A DNA stretch of 64,000 nucleotides from Aequorivita sp. CIP111184 (GTDB lineage Bacteria > Bacteroidota > Bacteroidia > Flavobacteriales > Flavobacteriaceae): contig NZ_UEFQ01000016.1 in NCBI RefSeq assembly GCF_900489465.1, positions 124,001-188,000 of the forward strand. The letters are read 5' to 3'. Below the pieces are notes generated by a model. The model worked only from the letters and a program-made list of their open reading frames with translations. It ran no database searches and had not been told where the DNA came from. This document shows, piece by piece, positions 63,959-64,000 of the stretch; position 1 is the stretch's first letter, and every line of letters starts with the position of its first letter. The translations under genes and the position numbers were made by a program.

Positions 63959-64000
63959 TTCTCAATGTTGAATTCTAAATTCAGAATTAGAAAAAGTATC

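Overview
The window looks like chromosomal DNA of a marine-type flavobacterium (Bacteroidota, Flavobacteriaceae). Supporting signs are A+T-rich DNA without Shine-Dalgarno sites, promoters of the TAnnTTTG type, two secreted giants with type IX secretion C-terminal domains, many short SPII lipoproteins, and families typical of the group (DUF4136, DUF3703, YHYH, CotH, LytS/LytTR). The genus cannot be fixed from the sequence alone.

Layout. 1-8.7 kb is housekeeping on the minus strand: the 5' two thirds of gcvP, an ECF sigma factor with a small partner, and a purK-purE-M3 peptidase operon interrupted by a RhuM-Doc/Fic gene. 9-15.8 kb is a plus-strand run: a Crp/Fnr regulator, a TolC/HlyD/ABC-2 export set without its ATPase, DoxX, a quinone-type oxidoreductase and a 3-hydroxyacyl-CoA dehydrogenase. 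16-26 kb is a stress and repair region: DUF1328, AraC regulator, SemiSWEET, DUF421, YciE-like ferritin, a histidine kinase between two stand-alone receiver proteins, then Ku and LigD (two-gene NHEJ). 26.1-28.4 kb is a three-gene cassette of YqcI/YcgG (GntA family), DUF1989 and SDR. 28.5-32.3 kb holds fhs, a membrane protein, an RluA-type pseudouridine synthase and a methyltransferase.

32.3-40.4 kb is the accessory region. It carries a PD-(D/E)XK-type nuclease with a long unknown N-terminus, a small Cys/Gly-rich secreted protein, an unknown 242-residue protein, a 502-residue reverse transcriptase with a long structured non-coding leader, a DUF2130 protein and a cupin-like protein. Five of the six genes start behind copies of one promoter element (about 34 bp with TTG, 18-bp spacer, TAnnTTTG), often with a small T4-loop hairpin. 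The block is bracketed by shared low-complexity repeats. The reverse transcriptase plus leader is the best candidate in this window for an undescribed RT-based defence system.

40.4-64 kb is mostly cell-envelope biology: amidohydrolase, lipoproteins, OsmC, serine hydrolase with TPRs, a SCO/MORN/YHYH/EF-hand/CotH group, LytS-LytTR, GNAT, an unknown gene pair, adk and obgE, a 1251-residue leucine-rich-repeat T9SS protein, two DUF4136 lipoproteins and a TPR protein without a normal start codon. No rRNA, tRNA, CRISPR array, transposase or integrase was recognised.
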